Source of the DNA: Gammaproteobacteria bacterium | GTDB taxonomy: Bacteria; Pseudomonadota; Gammaproteobacteria; Pseudomonadales; Azotimanducaceae | Length of the DNA: 64,000 nucleotides | Direction of reading: 5' to 3' | Assembly: GCA_026707945.1 (NCBI GenBank) | Contig: JAPOVV010000105.1 | Coordinates: forward strand, 211,849 to 275,848 | Part shown: positions 17,646-26,820 of the stretch, piece after piece | How the letters are laid out: every line of letters begins with the position of its first letter | Numbering within the stretch: the first letter of the stretch is position 1 | Made by a program: the position numbers and the translations under genes | Notes under the pieces: model-generated | The model's input: only the letters and a program-made list of their open reading frames with translations | Told to the model about the DNA's origin: nothing | Databases searched by the model: none

Positions 17646-18359
17646 TTATGCGTCAGTCCGACGCCAATCGATCTCTTCAATACCGTGACCGCGCAAGTAG
17701 CTATTCGCACTGCTGAAATGACGGCACCCAAAGAACCCGTTTCGCGCAGAAAATGGCGAAGGATGAGCAGCTGTTAGGACGCAATGCCGTTCGCGTGAAA
17801 CACGCTCGCCTTTCGCTTTCGCGTAGTTGCCCCAAAGAAGAAATACAACATGCTCGCAGCGTTCATTGACGATTTCGACGATGCGGTCGGTAAACCTCTC
17901 CCATCCTTGGTTCTGATGCGAGCCGCTCGCACCCTCAAGCACCGTTAAGGTGGCGTTGAGCAACAGCACACCTTGTGCGGCCCAACCCAAAAGACTGCCG
18001 TTTGATGGCTGGAATGGCGCATCCGAGTCGGAGTTCTCCCGTAGATCATCAGCCACTTCCTGGAAGATGTTCATCAACGAAGGCGGCTGCTTCACACCGG
18101 GTGGGACACTAAAACACAAGCCGTGAGCCTGACCTTGAAAGATGTACGGATCCTGTCCGATGATCACCACTTTGACGTCAGGTAACGGACAGCTATCAAG
18201 CGCATTGAAAATTAGTTTCGACGGCGGAAAGATGCGTTTCCCTGCGCTTCGCTCAGCTAGCAGGAATTCGCGTAGCTGATCCATGTACTCGGACTCGAAT
18301 TCACTCCGCAGCGCATCTTTCCATGAGTCATGCAAGACAACTCGGTCGACGGCGCTCAC
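17646..18359 (-). CDS. ung: Uracil-DNA glycosylase (family 1)
   Basis: Removes uracil from DNA to start base-excision repair. The 237-residue protein has the catalytic aspartate in GQDPY, the uracil-binding AHGLCFSVPPG region, VLLLNATLTV, the asparagine-containing VFLLWGNYAKAK and the DNA-minor-groove loop AHPSPFSA with its histidine. The residues right after GQDPY read IFQ where E. coli has HGP. It lies five bases downstream of lysS and so is probably co-transcribed with it. Confidence 0.93.
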   Translation of the reverse strand: MSAVDRVVLHDSWKDALRSEFESEYMDQLREFLLAERSAGKRIFPPSKLIFNALDSCPLPDVKVVIIGQDPYIFQGQAHGLCFSVPPGVKQPPSLMNIFQEVADDLRENSDSDAPFQPSNGSLLGWAAQGVLLLNATLTVLEGASGSHQNQGWERFTDRIVEIVNERCEHVVFLLWGNYAKAKGERVSRERHCVLTAAHPSPFSARNGFFGCRHFSSANSYLRGHGIEEIDWRRTDA

Positions 18360-18364
18360 AGTCC

Positions 18365-19846
18365 CTACGCTCGATCTCGCAACTGCGGAAATAACAGGAC
18401 ATCACGAATTGAATGTTTGTCCGTCAGCAACATCACCAGGCGATCGATCCCGACACCTTCTCCCGCCGTTGGCGGCATACCGTATTCAAGCGCCGTTAGG
18501 AAGTCCTCGTCGACACTCATCGCTTCTTCGTCGCCAGCGCTCTTTAGTGACGCTTGGTGTTCAAATCGCGCGCGTTGATCGTCCGGATCGTTAAGTTCGG
18601 AGAATCCGTTCGCGATCTCCCGACCGGCAATGAAATACTCGAAGCGATCAGTGAAATCTGGGTCCGCTTTATTCCTCATCGCTAATGGAGAGATCGAAGC
18701 GGGGTATTGTGTTACGAACGTCGGAGTGCTGAGCTTGTCTTCTACGCGTGCTTCAAACAACTCGTTCAAAATCGCACCGGCATCCATGCTATTCGCGACG
18801 TGCACATCAAGCTGATCCGCAAGGCTACGTACGTGATTTTCATCGCGAAGAGCATCAGCGTCTTCATCGAGCTCACCAGCGACTGCGTCTAGCATGGTGA
18901 TCCGACGCGCTGGCTGTTGAAAATCCAACTCAAGATCACCGAATGTCACGCGTTCCTTACCAATCGCATCTTTTACAACACGACGCATCAACTCATCGGT
19001 GAGGTCCATCATGTCCTCGAAGGTTGAGTAACTCTCGTAGAACTCGAGCATCGTGAATTCCGGACTATGACGGGTCGAGAGTCCTTCATTCCGGAAGTTG
19101 CGATTGATTTCGAAAACGCGTTCTACACCCCCGACCACGAGCCGCTTGAGATACAGTTCTGGCGCGATTCGGAGATAGAGATCCCGCGAAAGTGCGTTGT
19201 GGTGCGTCGTAAATGGCTTAGCGCTTGCGCCACCTGAAAGCGGATGGAGCATCGGCGTTTCGACTTCCCAGTAATCCCGTTCGTGGAAAAACTCACGTAT
19301 CGACGAGAGCACCTTGCTGCGGATTTCAAATACGCGCCTCGAGTCGTGGTCGACGATTAGGTCGACATATCGTCGCCGATACTTAAATTCTTGATCCGCG
19401 ATACCGTGATATTTTTCCGGCATCGGCTGAAGCGCTTTAACGAGTAGACGAAGTTTCTGAGCCTCGACCGTCAGTTCTCCGCGATTGGTCTTCATGACCA
19501 CGCCTTTCACGGCGACAATGTCACCGACGTCCATTAGGTGTTTAAAGTCGTCGTAGGTTTTCTCACCTACTCCGTCTGACCGAACATAGATTTGTATGCG
19601 ATGCCCCGTGTCGTATAGCGTCGCAAAACTCGCCTTACCCATGTCCCTTCGTAACACGATGCGTCCAGCAATCTCTACCTCAATCGCGCGCTCTAAGAGT
19701 TCCTGTTTGGTGAACTCGCCGTTTTCCTCGTGAAGGGCGTCCGCGTGATGGGTTGGCTTGAAGTTATTCGGATAGTTAAATCCTGCCTCACGCAAGCTCG
19801 CCAGCTTGTGACGTCGAACTTCAAATTCGTTTCGTTCTTCGCTCAA
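18365..19846 (-). CDS. lysS: Lysyl-tRNA synthetase (class II)
   Basis: Charges tRNA-Lys. The 493 residues contain an N-terminal OB-fold anticodon-binding domain (EIAGRIVLRRDMGKASFATL), motif 2 (VFEINRNFRNEGLSTRH) and motif 3 (GEGVGIDRLVMLLT) at the C-terminus. The start overlaps the prfB stop by four bases (ATGA), the same prfB-lysS coupling seen in E. coli and Pseudomonas. The identification is secure. Confidence 0.96.
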   Translation of the reverse strand: MSEERNEFEVRRHKLASLREAGFNYPNNFKPTHHADALHEENGEFTKQELLERAIEVEIAGRIVLRRDMGKASFATLYDTGHRIQIYVRSDGVGEKTYDDFKHLMDVGDIVAVKGVVMKTNRGELTVEAQKLRLLVKALQPMPEKYHGIADQEFKYRRRYVDLIVDHDSRRVFEIRSKVLSSIREFFHERDYWEVETPMLHPLSGGASAKPFTTHHNALSRDLYLRIAPELYLKRLVVGGVERVFEINRNFRNEGLSTRHSPEFTMLEFYESYSTFEDMMDLTDELMRRVVKDAIGKERVTFGDLELDFQQPARRITMLDAVAGELDEDADALRDENHVRSLADQLDVHVANSMDAGAILNELFEARVEDKLSTPTFVTQYPASISPLAMRNKADPDFTDRFEYFIAGREIANGFSELNDPDDQRARFEHQASLKSAGDEEAMSVDEDFLTALEYGMPPTAGEGVGIDRLVMLLTDKHSIRDVLLFPQLRDRA

Positions 19847-20941
19847 ACGTCAGCCTTCAGGTTCGCCGTCATAAATTCATCCAGATCGCCATTCAAGACA
19901 CGTGTTGGATCAGAGATTTCGGTATTTGTCCGCAAGTCCTTCACACGCGATTGGTCGAGCACGTAGGATCTGATCTGACTACCGAAGCCGATATTCGCTT
20001 TGGCGGATTCAAGTTCCTGCTTAGCCGCATCACGTTCCTGAATAGCCAAATCGTACAGTCTAGCTCGCAATTGTTTCCACGCCTGCTCGCGATTTTGATG
20101 TTGCGATCGTTCCGACTGGCACTGAACCACCGTGTTGGTGGGAACATGCGTTAGCCTGATCGCTGAGTCAGTGGTATTCACGTGTTGACCACCTGCCCCG
20201 CTTGCCCGATAGGTGTCGGTTCGCACATCGGACGGATCAATCTCGATTTCGATCGTATCGTCGACTTCCGCATACACGTATACGGAGGCGAACGATGTAT
20301 GTCGGCGATGCCCTGAATCGAAAGGCGAATTCCTGACCAAACGGTGCACGCCAGTTTCGGTACGGAGCCACCCAAATGCGAAATCTCCTTCGACATACAA
20401 CGTGGCACTTCGGATACCCGCAATGTCACCCGGGCTAGCTTCACGTACTTGGGAGCTGAACTGTCGCTTCTCGCACCACTTGATGTACATTCGAAGTAGC
20501 ATGTTCGCCCAGTCCTGAGCTTCCGTACCACCTTCACCGAACTGAATATCAATAAACGCATTGCTCGCGTCCGTTTCGCCATCGAACATGCGCTGAAACT
20601 CAAGCTCGCCAAGTTTCTGATCTGTCGCATCGAAATCCTCGGCTAGTTCGTCTAACGCCTCTTGATCTGATTCCTCAGCGGCGAGTTCGAGGTATTCCGA
20701 TGCGTCGCTCAATGCCTGACGGAGTTCGAGCACATTACCAACCGTCTTGTCTAGACGCGACCGTTCTTGAGAAAGTTCCTTTATTTTCTCTTGATTCTCC
20801 CACGTCTCGGGGAGCGAGAGCTCGCGGTCTACCTCCTCCAGTCGTTCGCTCTTGGCATCGACGTCAAAGAGAGTCCTTTAGTAGTGCAAAGCGGGACTCA
20901 AACGATTTAAGCTGCTCGCGCAACGAAGTGATTTCGGCCAT
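19843..20941 (-). CDS. prfB: Peptide chain release factor 2 with programmed +1 frameshift
   Basis: RF2 recognises UGA and UAA stop codons and releases the peptide. The gene is read in two frames. Codons 1-25 run from ATG at 20941 to CTT at 20869-20867, followed by an in-frame TGA. A +1 slip at CTT-TGA-C continues into the long downstream frame, giving a 365-residue protein, the length of E. coli RF2. The stop-recognition tripeptide SPF (NSPFDSG) and the peptidyl-hydrolysis GGQ (GAGGQHVN) are both present. Low RF2 raises slippage, so the protein controls its own synthesis. The gene lies 56 bases after recJ and overlaps lysS. Confidence 0.96.
20863..20875 (-). promoter_or_regulatory. RF2 autoregulatory frameshift site
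   Basis: On the minus strand the slip heptamer CTTTGAC spans 20869-20863. It is preceded by an AAGGA-like internal Shine-Dalgarno element placed as in the E. coli site, although less G-rich. The in-frame UGA is itself an RF2 stop codon. Confidence 0.9.
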
Positions 20942-20997
20942 GATGCAAGGACTCTATAACAAAAATGCCGCGGTTGCTTACGCATTAAACCGGGCAA

Positions 20998-22731
20998 TCA
21001 ATCGACGACCTCAATTTTAGAGGCGATTAATTGCAGTGTGATTTCTCCAGCGTACGTATTGCGATTCAATTGATAAACCATTGTGATTTGATCGGCCTCA
21101 ACAACCGGGTGTGAAAACGCGATGGCTTCAAAGTGTCGAGACCCATTCCTCAGGATGAACTTTTGGTGTTCTCGATTCCTACCAACGCGGGTCGTCGAAA
21201 CCACATCAAACGTACCATGGAACGTTGGCGGTGTGAATGCTTGACCCCACGGTTCCAGTCCGTCGATCTCATCGACCAATGCCAAGTTAACTTCATCACC
21301 ATTCAATTCACCATCTGTATAGATCGTTGGATTGAATGCATCCTCGGCAGCCAACGTCCGAACTGCATCATCGAATACGTTGGAGAAGCGCTCAAACTGT
21401 TGTTTGTAGATGGTGAGTCCAGCCGCGCCGGCATGCCCGCCAAACTGAAGCATCAGTTTCGGAAACCTAGCATCGACGAATGCCAATACGTCGCGAATAT
21501 GTACGCCATCGATACTGCGCGCTGATCCTTTTAACTTTTGCGCATCCGAATCTTCAGCGTCCGCAAACACGATGGCAGGAGCGCCGGTACGATCGACTAA
21601 GCGGCTTGCGACTAGTCCAACGACGCCTTCATGGAAATCTCGGTGGTATACGCAGCAGCTTTTCGTTTCGTCCGTCCCAACCAAGTTGACCAACTGATTC
21701 GCAGTCTCATTCATATCGGTCTGAATCGCACGGCGGCGAATGTTCATCTCTTGCAGCATCATCGCTAACTCGAGAGCCTCGTCGGGGTCTTCTGCTACGA
21801 GGAGCCTGATGCCGACGGAGATATCGTCTAGGCGGCCAGCCGCGTTGATGCGTGGTCCAATGCGAAAACCGAGCTCGCGAGTCGTAAGTGTTTCAATCGG
21901 AGTTCGGCTGACTTCACAAATTGCTCTAAATCCGGGACGCATCTGACCGTTCCGCATGCGTCGCAGACCCTCACTCACCAATCGCCGATTGTTCAAGTCG
22001 AGGGGCACCATGTCGACCACGGTACCCACGGCTACCAGATCCAACCATTGGCGCATGTCTGGCGCTTCGATAGCATGTTCTTCGAAGTAACCGCGCTCAG
22101 CTAACTCACGCCGTACCGCAGCGAGCAAATAAAAGGCTACCCCCACCCCACAAGGTTCGCTCTCAAACGCTGAATTCGGTAAGTTGGGATTTACGATACT
22201 GTGCGCTGGCGGTAGGCGATCCTGTTCCGTCGGCGCGAGATGGTGGTCAGTCACGATCACGTCAATGTCGTGCGATCCTGCTAGTTCGATCCCTTCGGTC
22301 GACGATACCCCGTTGTCTACCGTGATGAGTAAATCAGGGTTATCGGGAATTAACGTCTCGACAAATCGTGTCGTCAAGCCATAGCCGAAGCTAAAGCGGT
22401 TCGGCACACGAAAATCTGCTGCATCGTACGCAATCTCGCGGAAAAAGAGTATGAACAACGAACTCGCCGTCGCGCCATCAGCATCGTAGTCACCGCAGAC
22501 GAATATGCGTTCGTGCTTCTCAATCGCGTCAACGATACGATTGGCGGCTCGTTCGATATCGGGAATACTGTCGGGTTGATCGAGCTGACTGACACGATAG
22601 TCGATTTCGGATTCGTCATGAATACCTCGAGCGCTGAGGATTCGCGCCATCGGCGCGGAAACGTGCAGCGCTTCTTGCAGAATCTCTGGATCAACACCCC
22701 CGACCCGGGTCTTAATCTCGAGCGACGTCAC
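20998..22731 (-). CDS. recJ: Single-stranded-DNA-specific exonuclease RecJ
   Basis: 5'-3' single-strand exonuclease used in recombination and mismatch repair. The 577-residue protein has the DHH phosphoesterase motifs: VCGDYDADGATASS near residue 77, the DNGVSS segment and TDHHLAP. FGGHAGAAGLTI in the DHHA1 domain and a C-terminal OB-like domain are also present. Its start lies 16 bases after the hom stop. In Pseudomonas the order is hom-thrC-recJ-prfB-lysS; thrC is not here. Confidence 0.95.
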   Translation of the reverse strand: MTSLEIKTRVGGVDPEILQEALHVSAPMARILSARGIHDESEIDYRVSQLDQPDSIPDIERAANRIVDAIEKHERIFVCGDYDADGATASSLFILFFREIAYDAADFRVPNRFSFGYGLTTRFVETLIPDNPDLLITVDNGVSSTEGIELAGSHDIDVIVTDHHLAPTEQDRLPPAHSIVNPNLPNSAFESEPCGVGVAFYLLAAVRRELAERGYFEEHAIEAPDMRQWLDLVAVGTVVDMVPLDLNNRRLVSEGLRRMRNGQMRPGFRAICEVSRTPIETLTTRELGFRIGPRINAAGRLDDISVGIRLLVAEDPDEALELAMMLQEMNIRRRAIQTDMNETANQLVNLVGTDETKSCCVYHRDFHEGVVGLVASRLVDRTGAPAIVFADAEDSDAQKLKGSARSIDGVHIRDVLAFVDARFPKLMLQFGGHAGAAGLTIYKQQFERFSNVFDDAVRTLAAEDAFNPTIYTDGELNGDEVNLALVDEIDGLEPWGQAFTPPTFHGTFDVVSTTRVGRNREHQKFILRNGSRHFEAIAFSHPVVEADQITMVYQLNRNTYAGEITLQLIASKIEVVD

Positions 22732-22747
22732 GTATGCAAAGTCCGCG

Positions 22748-24031
22748 CTACGCTAAATCCACGACGCGGATTTTTTTGATGGGCGAAGCGATGTCTTCGA
22801 GGGATTCAAGCTCCCGAAGTGATTGATCTAGTTCGTGTTCAGCGACCTCGTTGGTAAGAATGACGACGGGGATAACTGCCCTGTCGTCCGAGCGAACGAC
22901 TTCCTCCTGCTTCTGAACCATCGACGCTATCGATATGCCATGACTTGCTAACGTTTCACCGATTGAAGCGATAACGCCTGCACGGTCAGCTGCAGCGATA
23001 CTCAAAAAGAACGCGCTCGAAACTTCGCCAATAGGGCGTGCCTTGAGCGCACCACCACCAATACCGGGCTGTCGGTATAGACCTGATGCGATGTTGGTGA
23101 GATCAGCGATCACGGAGGTCGCAGTAGCGTCACCGCCTGCCCCAGGTCCCGTAAAACGCAGTACGCCTGTATTGGTCGTTCCGACCTGAACCGCATTCTC
23201 AACGTCATTCACTTTCGCTAATAGATTGTCTTTCGGAACAAGCGCAGGATGTACGCGCATTTCGATCACATCCTCGTCTTGTCGTCCGATCGCTAAGTGC
23301 TTTATTGAGTACCCGAATTCGTCCGCATGGCGAATGTCGGCTAAGGTGATGTCCTGGATACCTTCGCAATACACCTCATCGATCTCAATCGGCACATCGA
23401 ATGCGAGAGCTACCAGAATGGCAAGTTTTTGAGCTGCGTCCATCCCACCGACATCAAATGTGGGATCCGCTTCAGCGTAGCCTAGGTCTTGCGCCTTGCG
23501 CAAGGCGTCCTCAAATGCCACACCTTCCTCAGACATCGCAGTCAGAATGTAATTGCACGTCCCATTGATGATGCCTGTAACCCAGTTAATATCGTTGGCG
23601 GGGAATCGGGTCTTAAGCGCCGCAATGATCGGGATGCCACCGGCAACCGCCGCTTCGAACGCCAATGGCACATTACGCGCGCACGCGATTTCTAGCAACT
23701 CATTCCCGTGCGTGGCCAATACCGCTTTGTTCGCCGTGATAACGCCACGGCCGCGTTCAAGACAAGCCTTGATTAGGTCGTACGCGGCGTCCGTACCTCC
23801 GATCAACTCGATGACGACGTTTAGGTCGTCGTCGGTGACAAGATCATCTAGATTCGTACTGAAAGCAATCTCGCCTAACTCTACCTCGTCTCGTAGTCTT
23901 CGACTTGCGAGACGTGCAACACACAGTGTTTTTGCCGTAATATCGTTTAGTTGGTCAGCGTTCTTTTTCGCAAGCTCCAATAACGCTTGTGCGACAACAC
24001 CTAGTCCAGCGATTCCTACGTTAATTGACAA
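22748..24031 (-). CDS. hom: Homoserine dehydrogenase
   Basis: NAD(P)-dependent reduction of aspartate semialdehyde to homoserine, the branch to threonine and methionine. The 427 residues contain an N-terminal Rossmann region (GIAGLGVVAQALLE), GRGVITANKAVLATHG, the catalytic GIINGTCNYILTAM and ADPTFDVGGMDAAQKLAIL, and a C-terminal ACT domain (VIASIGETLASHGISIASM) for feedback. The start is TTG with a weak ribosome site. No aspartokinase domain is fused. It begins the nine-gene minus-strand run. Confidence 0.94.
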   Translation of the reverse strand: MSINVGIAGLGVVAQALLELAKKNADQLNDITAKTLCVARLASRRLRDEVELGEIAFSTNLDDLVTDDDLNVVIELIGGTDAAYDLIKACLERGRGVITANKAVLATHGNELLEIACARNVPLAFEAAVAGGIPIIAALKTRFPANDINWVTGIINGTCNYILTAMSEEGVAFEDALRKAQDLGYAEADPTFDVGGMDAAQKLAILVALAFDVPIEIDEVYCEGIQDITLADIRHADEFGYSIKHLAIGRQDEDVIEMRVHPALVPKDNLLAKVNDVENAVQVGTTNTGVLRFTGPGAGGDATATSVIADLTNIASGLYRQPGIGGGALKARPIGEVSSAFFLSIAAADRAGVIASIGETLASHGISIASMVQKQEEVVRSDDRAVIPVVILTNEVAEHELDQSLRELESLEDIASPIKKIRVVDLA

Positions 24032-24060
24032 ACTTCAGGCACGTTAATAAAAACTCCGAA

Positions 24061-24076
24061 GCGGCTAACAAGCCGC
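24061..24076. promoter_or_regulatory. GC-rich hairpin upstream of hom
   Basis: A perfect GCGGCT-AACA-AGCCGC hairpin lies about 30 bases upstream of the hom start, in the 295-base divergent spacer between hom and gltA. On the hom strand it is followed by TTCGGAGTTTTTATT, so it resembles a terminator or attenuator in the hom leader. No leader peptide rich in threonine or isoleucine codons was found. Confidence 0.45.
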
Positions 24077-24247
24077 ATATTAAGACCGAATTGTAGCTTG
24101 GATTTGAATTTGCTAAGCCGACACCCGTAGCATCTTTAAGAACTGCATCATCGCCACTGGTCAATGAAGATCACTACCAATCAATCCATGACAAAGCCGC
24201 ACGCATAGCCCCGTTTATCATTCACTGCGAATCAGGACTAACGAGCT

Positions 24248-24269
24248 CTCCTTGTAAATCCTCAAGGAG
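24248..24269 (+). promoter_or_regulatory. Hairpin in the gltA leader
   Basis: A perfect 7-bp inverted repeat CTCCTTG-8-CAAGGAG lies about 58 bases upstream of the gltA start. It contains an AGGAG that is far from any start codon. No T-run follows, so it may be a leader structure or operator rather than a terminator. Confidence 0.35.
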
Positions 24270-24326
24270 CATCGCTCTGGAAGTACAAGAACTGGTTCAT
24301 TTTGGGAAGGTAGAGGTGTGCTGTAG

Positions 24327-25607
24327 ATGGCGGAGCGAACGGCTAAACTGTCGGTAGACGGAAACGAAATCGATCTACCGGTGCTTTCGCCGTCGGAAGG
24401 CTACGATGCCATCGATATCGGCGTACTCATTAAAGAGGGGTACGTCACATACGATCCCGGCTTTATGTCAACCGCTTCATGCGAGTCGACGATTACCTAC
24501 ATCGACGGCGACGAAGGCATCCTTCTTCATCGCGGTTATCCCATCGAGCAGCTTGCAGAACAATCCAACTACCTGGAACTGACTTATCTTCTGCTGTATG
24601 GCAAGCTGCCCGATCAGACAGAGTTTGAGGAATACAAATCAAGGATTCGGCAAGAGACCTTCGTTGATGAGCGCCTTGTCGCGTTGTGCTCAAGCCTCCC
24701 GCGTGACGCTCACCCAATGGGGGTGGTGTGCTCATTGGTGGGTGCGATGTCAGCGATCTATCACAATGAGGTCGACATCACCGACGCAGTGTGTCGTGAT
24801 CAAGTATCTATTCGACTCATTGCGCAAATACCAATTTGCGCCGCTATCGCGTACAGGCATTCCATCGGGAAACCGATGCTACCGGCGAACCCTGACCTGG
24901 ACTACGCCGAGCACTTCTTGCATCTCATGTTCTCCGAGGCAGAGGACTCACCGGTAAATCCCGTTCTTGCGAAAGCCATGGATCGCATTTTTCTACTGCA
25001 CGCTGACCATGAACAGAACGCGTCCACTTCAACCGTACGCTTGGCTGGCTCGACAGACGCTAATCCCTACGCGAGTATCGCGGCTGGCATAGCTGCGCTT
25101 TGGGGTCCATCTCATGGCGGTGCAAATGAAGCCGTGTTAGCGATGTTGAACGACATCGGTTCGCTCGACAAGATCGGTGGCTACGTCGCGAAAGCCAAAA
25201 ATCCTGATGACCCATTCCGCATCATGGGCTTCGGGCATCGCGTCTATAAAAATTACGATCCACGCGCGACGGTCATGCAGCAGACCTGTGACGAGGTGTT
25301 GAACGAATTAGGTATCGAGAGCGATCCAATTCTTCAAATGGCTCGTGCGCTTGAAAAAATCGCGCTTGAAGACGAATACTTTGTCGAACGAAGACTCTAT
25401 CCTAACGTCGATTTCTACTCGGGGATCATCCTCAAAGCGATGGGAATTCCTGTTGAACTCTTCACTGTTATTTTCGTGACAGGCCGTACTTCCGGATGGA
25501 TCGCGCAATGGTGCGAGCTCGTTAGTGAGGCTTACAAGATTGGGCGCCCGCGACAGATGTATACAGGTAGCTGCAATCGTGACTACGTGCCGATTGAGGC
25601 GCGTTAG
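24327..25607 (+). CDS. gltA: Citrate synthase (type II)
   Basis: Condenses acetyl-CoA and oxaloacetate at the entry of the TCA cycle. The 426 residues are the hexameric, NADH-sensitive type II length. Visible landmarks are [18 protein letters not shown] near the N-terminus, the catalytic histidines in [13 protein letters not shown] and [15 protein letters not shown], and the aspartate in YPNVDFYSG. The arginine-containing [13 protein letters not shown] lies near the C-terminus. It is followed after about 40 bases by the TusC-like gene. Confidence 0.97.
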   Translation: MAERTAKLSVDGNEIDLPVLSPSEGYDAIDIGVLIKEGYVTYDPGFMSTASCESTITYIDGDEGILLHRGYPIEQLAEQSNYLELTYLLLYGKLPDQTEFEEYKSRIRQETFVDERLVALCSSLPRDAHPMGVVCSLVGAMSAIYHNEVDITDAVCRDQVSIRLIAQIPICAAIAYRHSIGKPMLPANPDLDYAEHFLHLMFSEAEDSPVNPVLAKAMDRIFLLHADHEQNASTSTVRLAGSTDANPYASIAAGIAALWGPSHGGANEAVLAMLNDIGSLDKIGGYVAKAKNPDDPFRIMGFGHRVYKNYDPRATVMQQTCDEVLNELGIESDPILQMARALEKIALEDEYFVERRLYPNVDFYSGIILKAMGIPVELFTVIFVTGRTSGWIAQWCELVSEAYKIGRPRQMYTGSCNRDYVPIEAR

Positions 25608-25648
25608 GTAGATTCTCTCCCGACCATGCGAACGGACGGGGATTGTCA

Positions 25649-26023
25649 GTGAAATCCGTTTTCTACTGCCTTAGCGGTCCTGCAGGACACCCAGCAAACG
25701 AAATCGTCGACGCGATTGCAGTCAGTGCGGTGTTTGATCAACCGGTCGCCGTTGCCTTCATCGGTGACGGTGTTTGGCAGTTGTTTGACCAGACGGACGC
25801 AGAGAAAGGCAAGAACACCACTAAATTTCTGTCCGCATTGCCGACGTTCGACATCTCGGAATTTATGGTGGAACGCGAGAGTCTGCAACGTCAAAACCTC
25901 GTCGAACGATTTAATGAGATTCGAGCGTCCGATGAGACGTCGTTTCTAAATCACGTTGAGATTACGGATATAGAAGCGATCCGATCTCGTATGCGCGATT
26001 TCGACATGGTCGTGACCGACTAA
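25649..26023 (+). CDS. TusC/DsrF-like sulfur relay protein
   Basis: A DsrE-fold protein of the TusC/DsrF type, about 124 residues. In E. coli TusBCD passes persulfide sulfur from TusA to TusE for 2-thiouridine formation in tRNA; in sulfur oxidisers DsrEFH serves reverse sulfite reduction. The KSVFYCLSGPAGHPANEIVDAI start and FIGDGVWQLF centre match the family. The start is taken as GTG at 25649, six bases after GGGGA, in preference to a TTG two codons earlier. Its last bases overlap the following TusB-like start by one base. Confidence 0.75.
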   Translation: MKSVFYCLSGPAGHPANEIVDAIAVSAVFDQPVAVAFIGDGVWQLFDQTDAEKGKNTTKFLSALPTFDISEFMVERESLQRQNLVERFNEIRASDETSFLNHVEITDIEAIRSRMRDFDMVVTD

Positions 26024-26271
26024 TGCTCCATCTCGTTCAATCCCGTCCAGGACTCGCAAAGTGCAAGTCGGTCGTTCAACACGGTGATGATGTCGTGTTT
26101 ATAGGTGACGGAGTTGTATGCGCTGAACCGATTGCTGATTGTCGCGTGTTTATTCAAGCAGACGACGCGAAACGTTGCGGCGTAAGTGTTGGAGAAATTG
26201 GAAAACTGTGTAGCATGAAGGAACTCGTCGAGCTCGTTGCACAGCATGATCAATCAGCTTCATGGCGCTAG
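26023..26271 (+). CDS. TusB/DsrH-like sulfur relay protein
   Basis: Small 82-residue DsrH/TusB-family protein. The MLHLVQSRPGLAKCKSVV start, the GDDVVFIGDGV centre and the terminal QSASW are the family's landmarks. It directly follows the TusC-like gene with a shared base, as in tusDCB operons, but no TusD/DsrE-like gene is adjacent and no tusE or dsr genes are in the window. A tRNA thiolation role is more likely than sulfur oxidation, by absence of dsr context (inference). Confidence 0.7.
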   Translation: MLHLVQSRPGLAKCKSVVQHGDDVVFIGDGVVCAEPIADCRVFIQADDAKRCGVSVGEIGKLCSMKELVELVAQHDQSASWR

Positions 26272-26322
26272 TACGCACTACTGCTGCAACCATGAGTGCG
26301 TTTTCTGAAAAAGGAGTCAGAG

Positions 26323-26742
26323 ATGGTAGATGAAGTAACCTCATTTGAGGGTGGTTGCCGATGCGGACAGATTCGCTATACGTGCTCAAGTACACCCACA
26401 TTCACCGCACATTGCCACTGTCGCGATTGCCAGTACGCCGCAGGCGGAGGGTTTTCAACCATCGTCGTCGTAGCTGCGTCTGGCGTTGAGATGACTGGCG
26501 ACCTCGGCGGTTTTACCGTGACTGCGGACAGCGGAAACGAATTGACGCGCAAATTTTGTTCGAATTGTGGCACCCCGATCATGACCGAGATGCACTCGAA
26601 CCCACAATTCTTGGTGTTGAAAGCTGGAACGCTCGACGATCCTTCCTGGCTTAAACCCTCCGTTCATATCTGGACATCGAGCGGGCAACCATGGTCCGAG
26701 GAATTGGGCGACCTGCCAAGATTTGAAAAGAGTCCTGGCTAG
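26323..26742 (+). CDS. GFA-family (CENP-V/glutathione-dependent) zinc protein
   Basis: A 139-residue member of the GFA family (glutathione-dependent formaldehyde-activating enzyme-like), which binds zinc through cysteine pairs. Visible are GGCRCGQIRYTC, HCHCRDCQYAAGGGF and FCSNCGTPI. The function of most members is unproven; some act in S-hydroxymethylglutathione formation. The start is ATG at 26323 because AAGGAG lies six bases upstream; a GTG nine codons earlier has no such site. It stands alone, 51 bases after the TusB-like gene. Confidence 0.85.
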   Translation: MVDEVTSFEGGCRCGQIRYTCSSTPTFTAHCHCRDCQYAAGGGFSTIVVVAASGVEMTGDLGGFTVTADSGNELTRKFCSNCGTPIMTEMHSNPQFLVLKAGTLDDPSWLKPSVHIWTSSGQPWSEELGDLPRFEKSPG

Positions 26743-26820
26743 CTGAACGGCTTGATTCGCAGGAATCATCATTGCGAAAGCGATAACTGAATCAAACCGA
26801 ACTCACCCTCTGGCGAGCTC

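Noticed and set aside
24061..24076. thr-type attenuator in front of hom
   Set aside because: A hairpin is present but no leader peptide with threonine or isoleucine codons was found.
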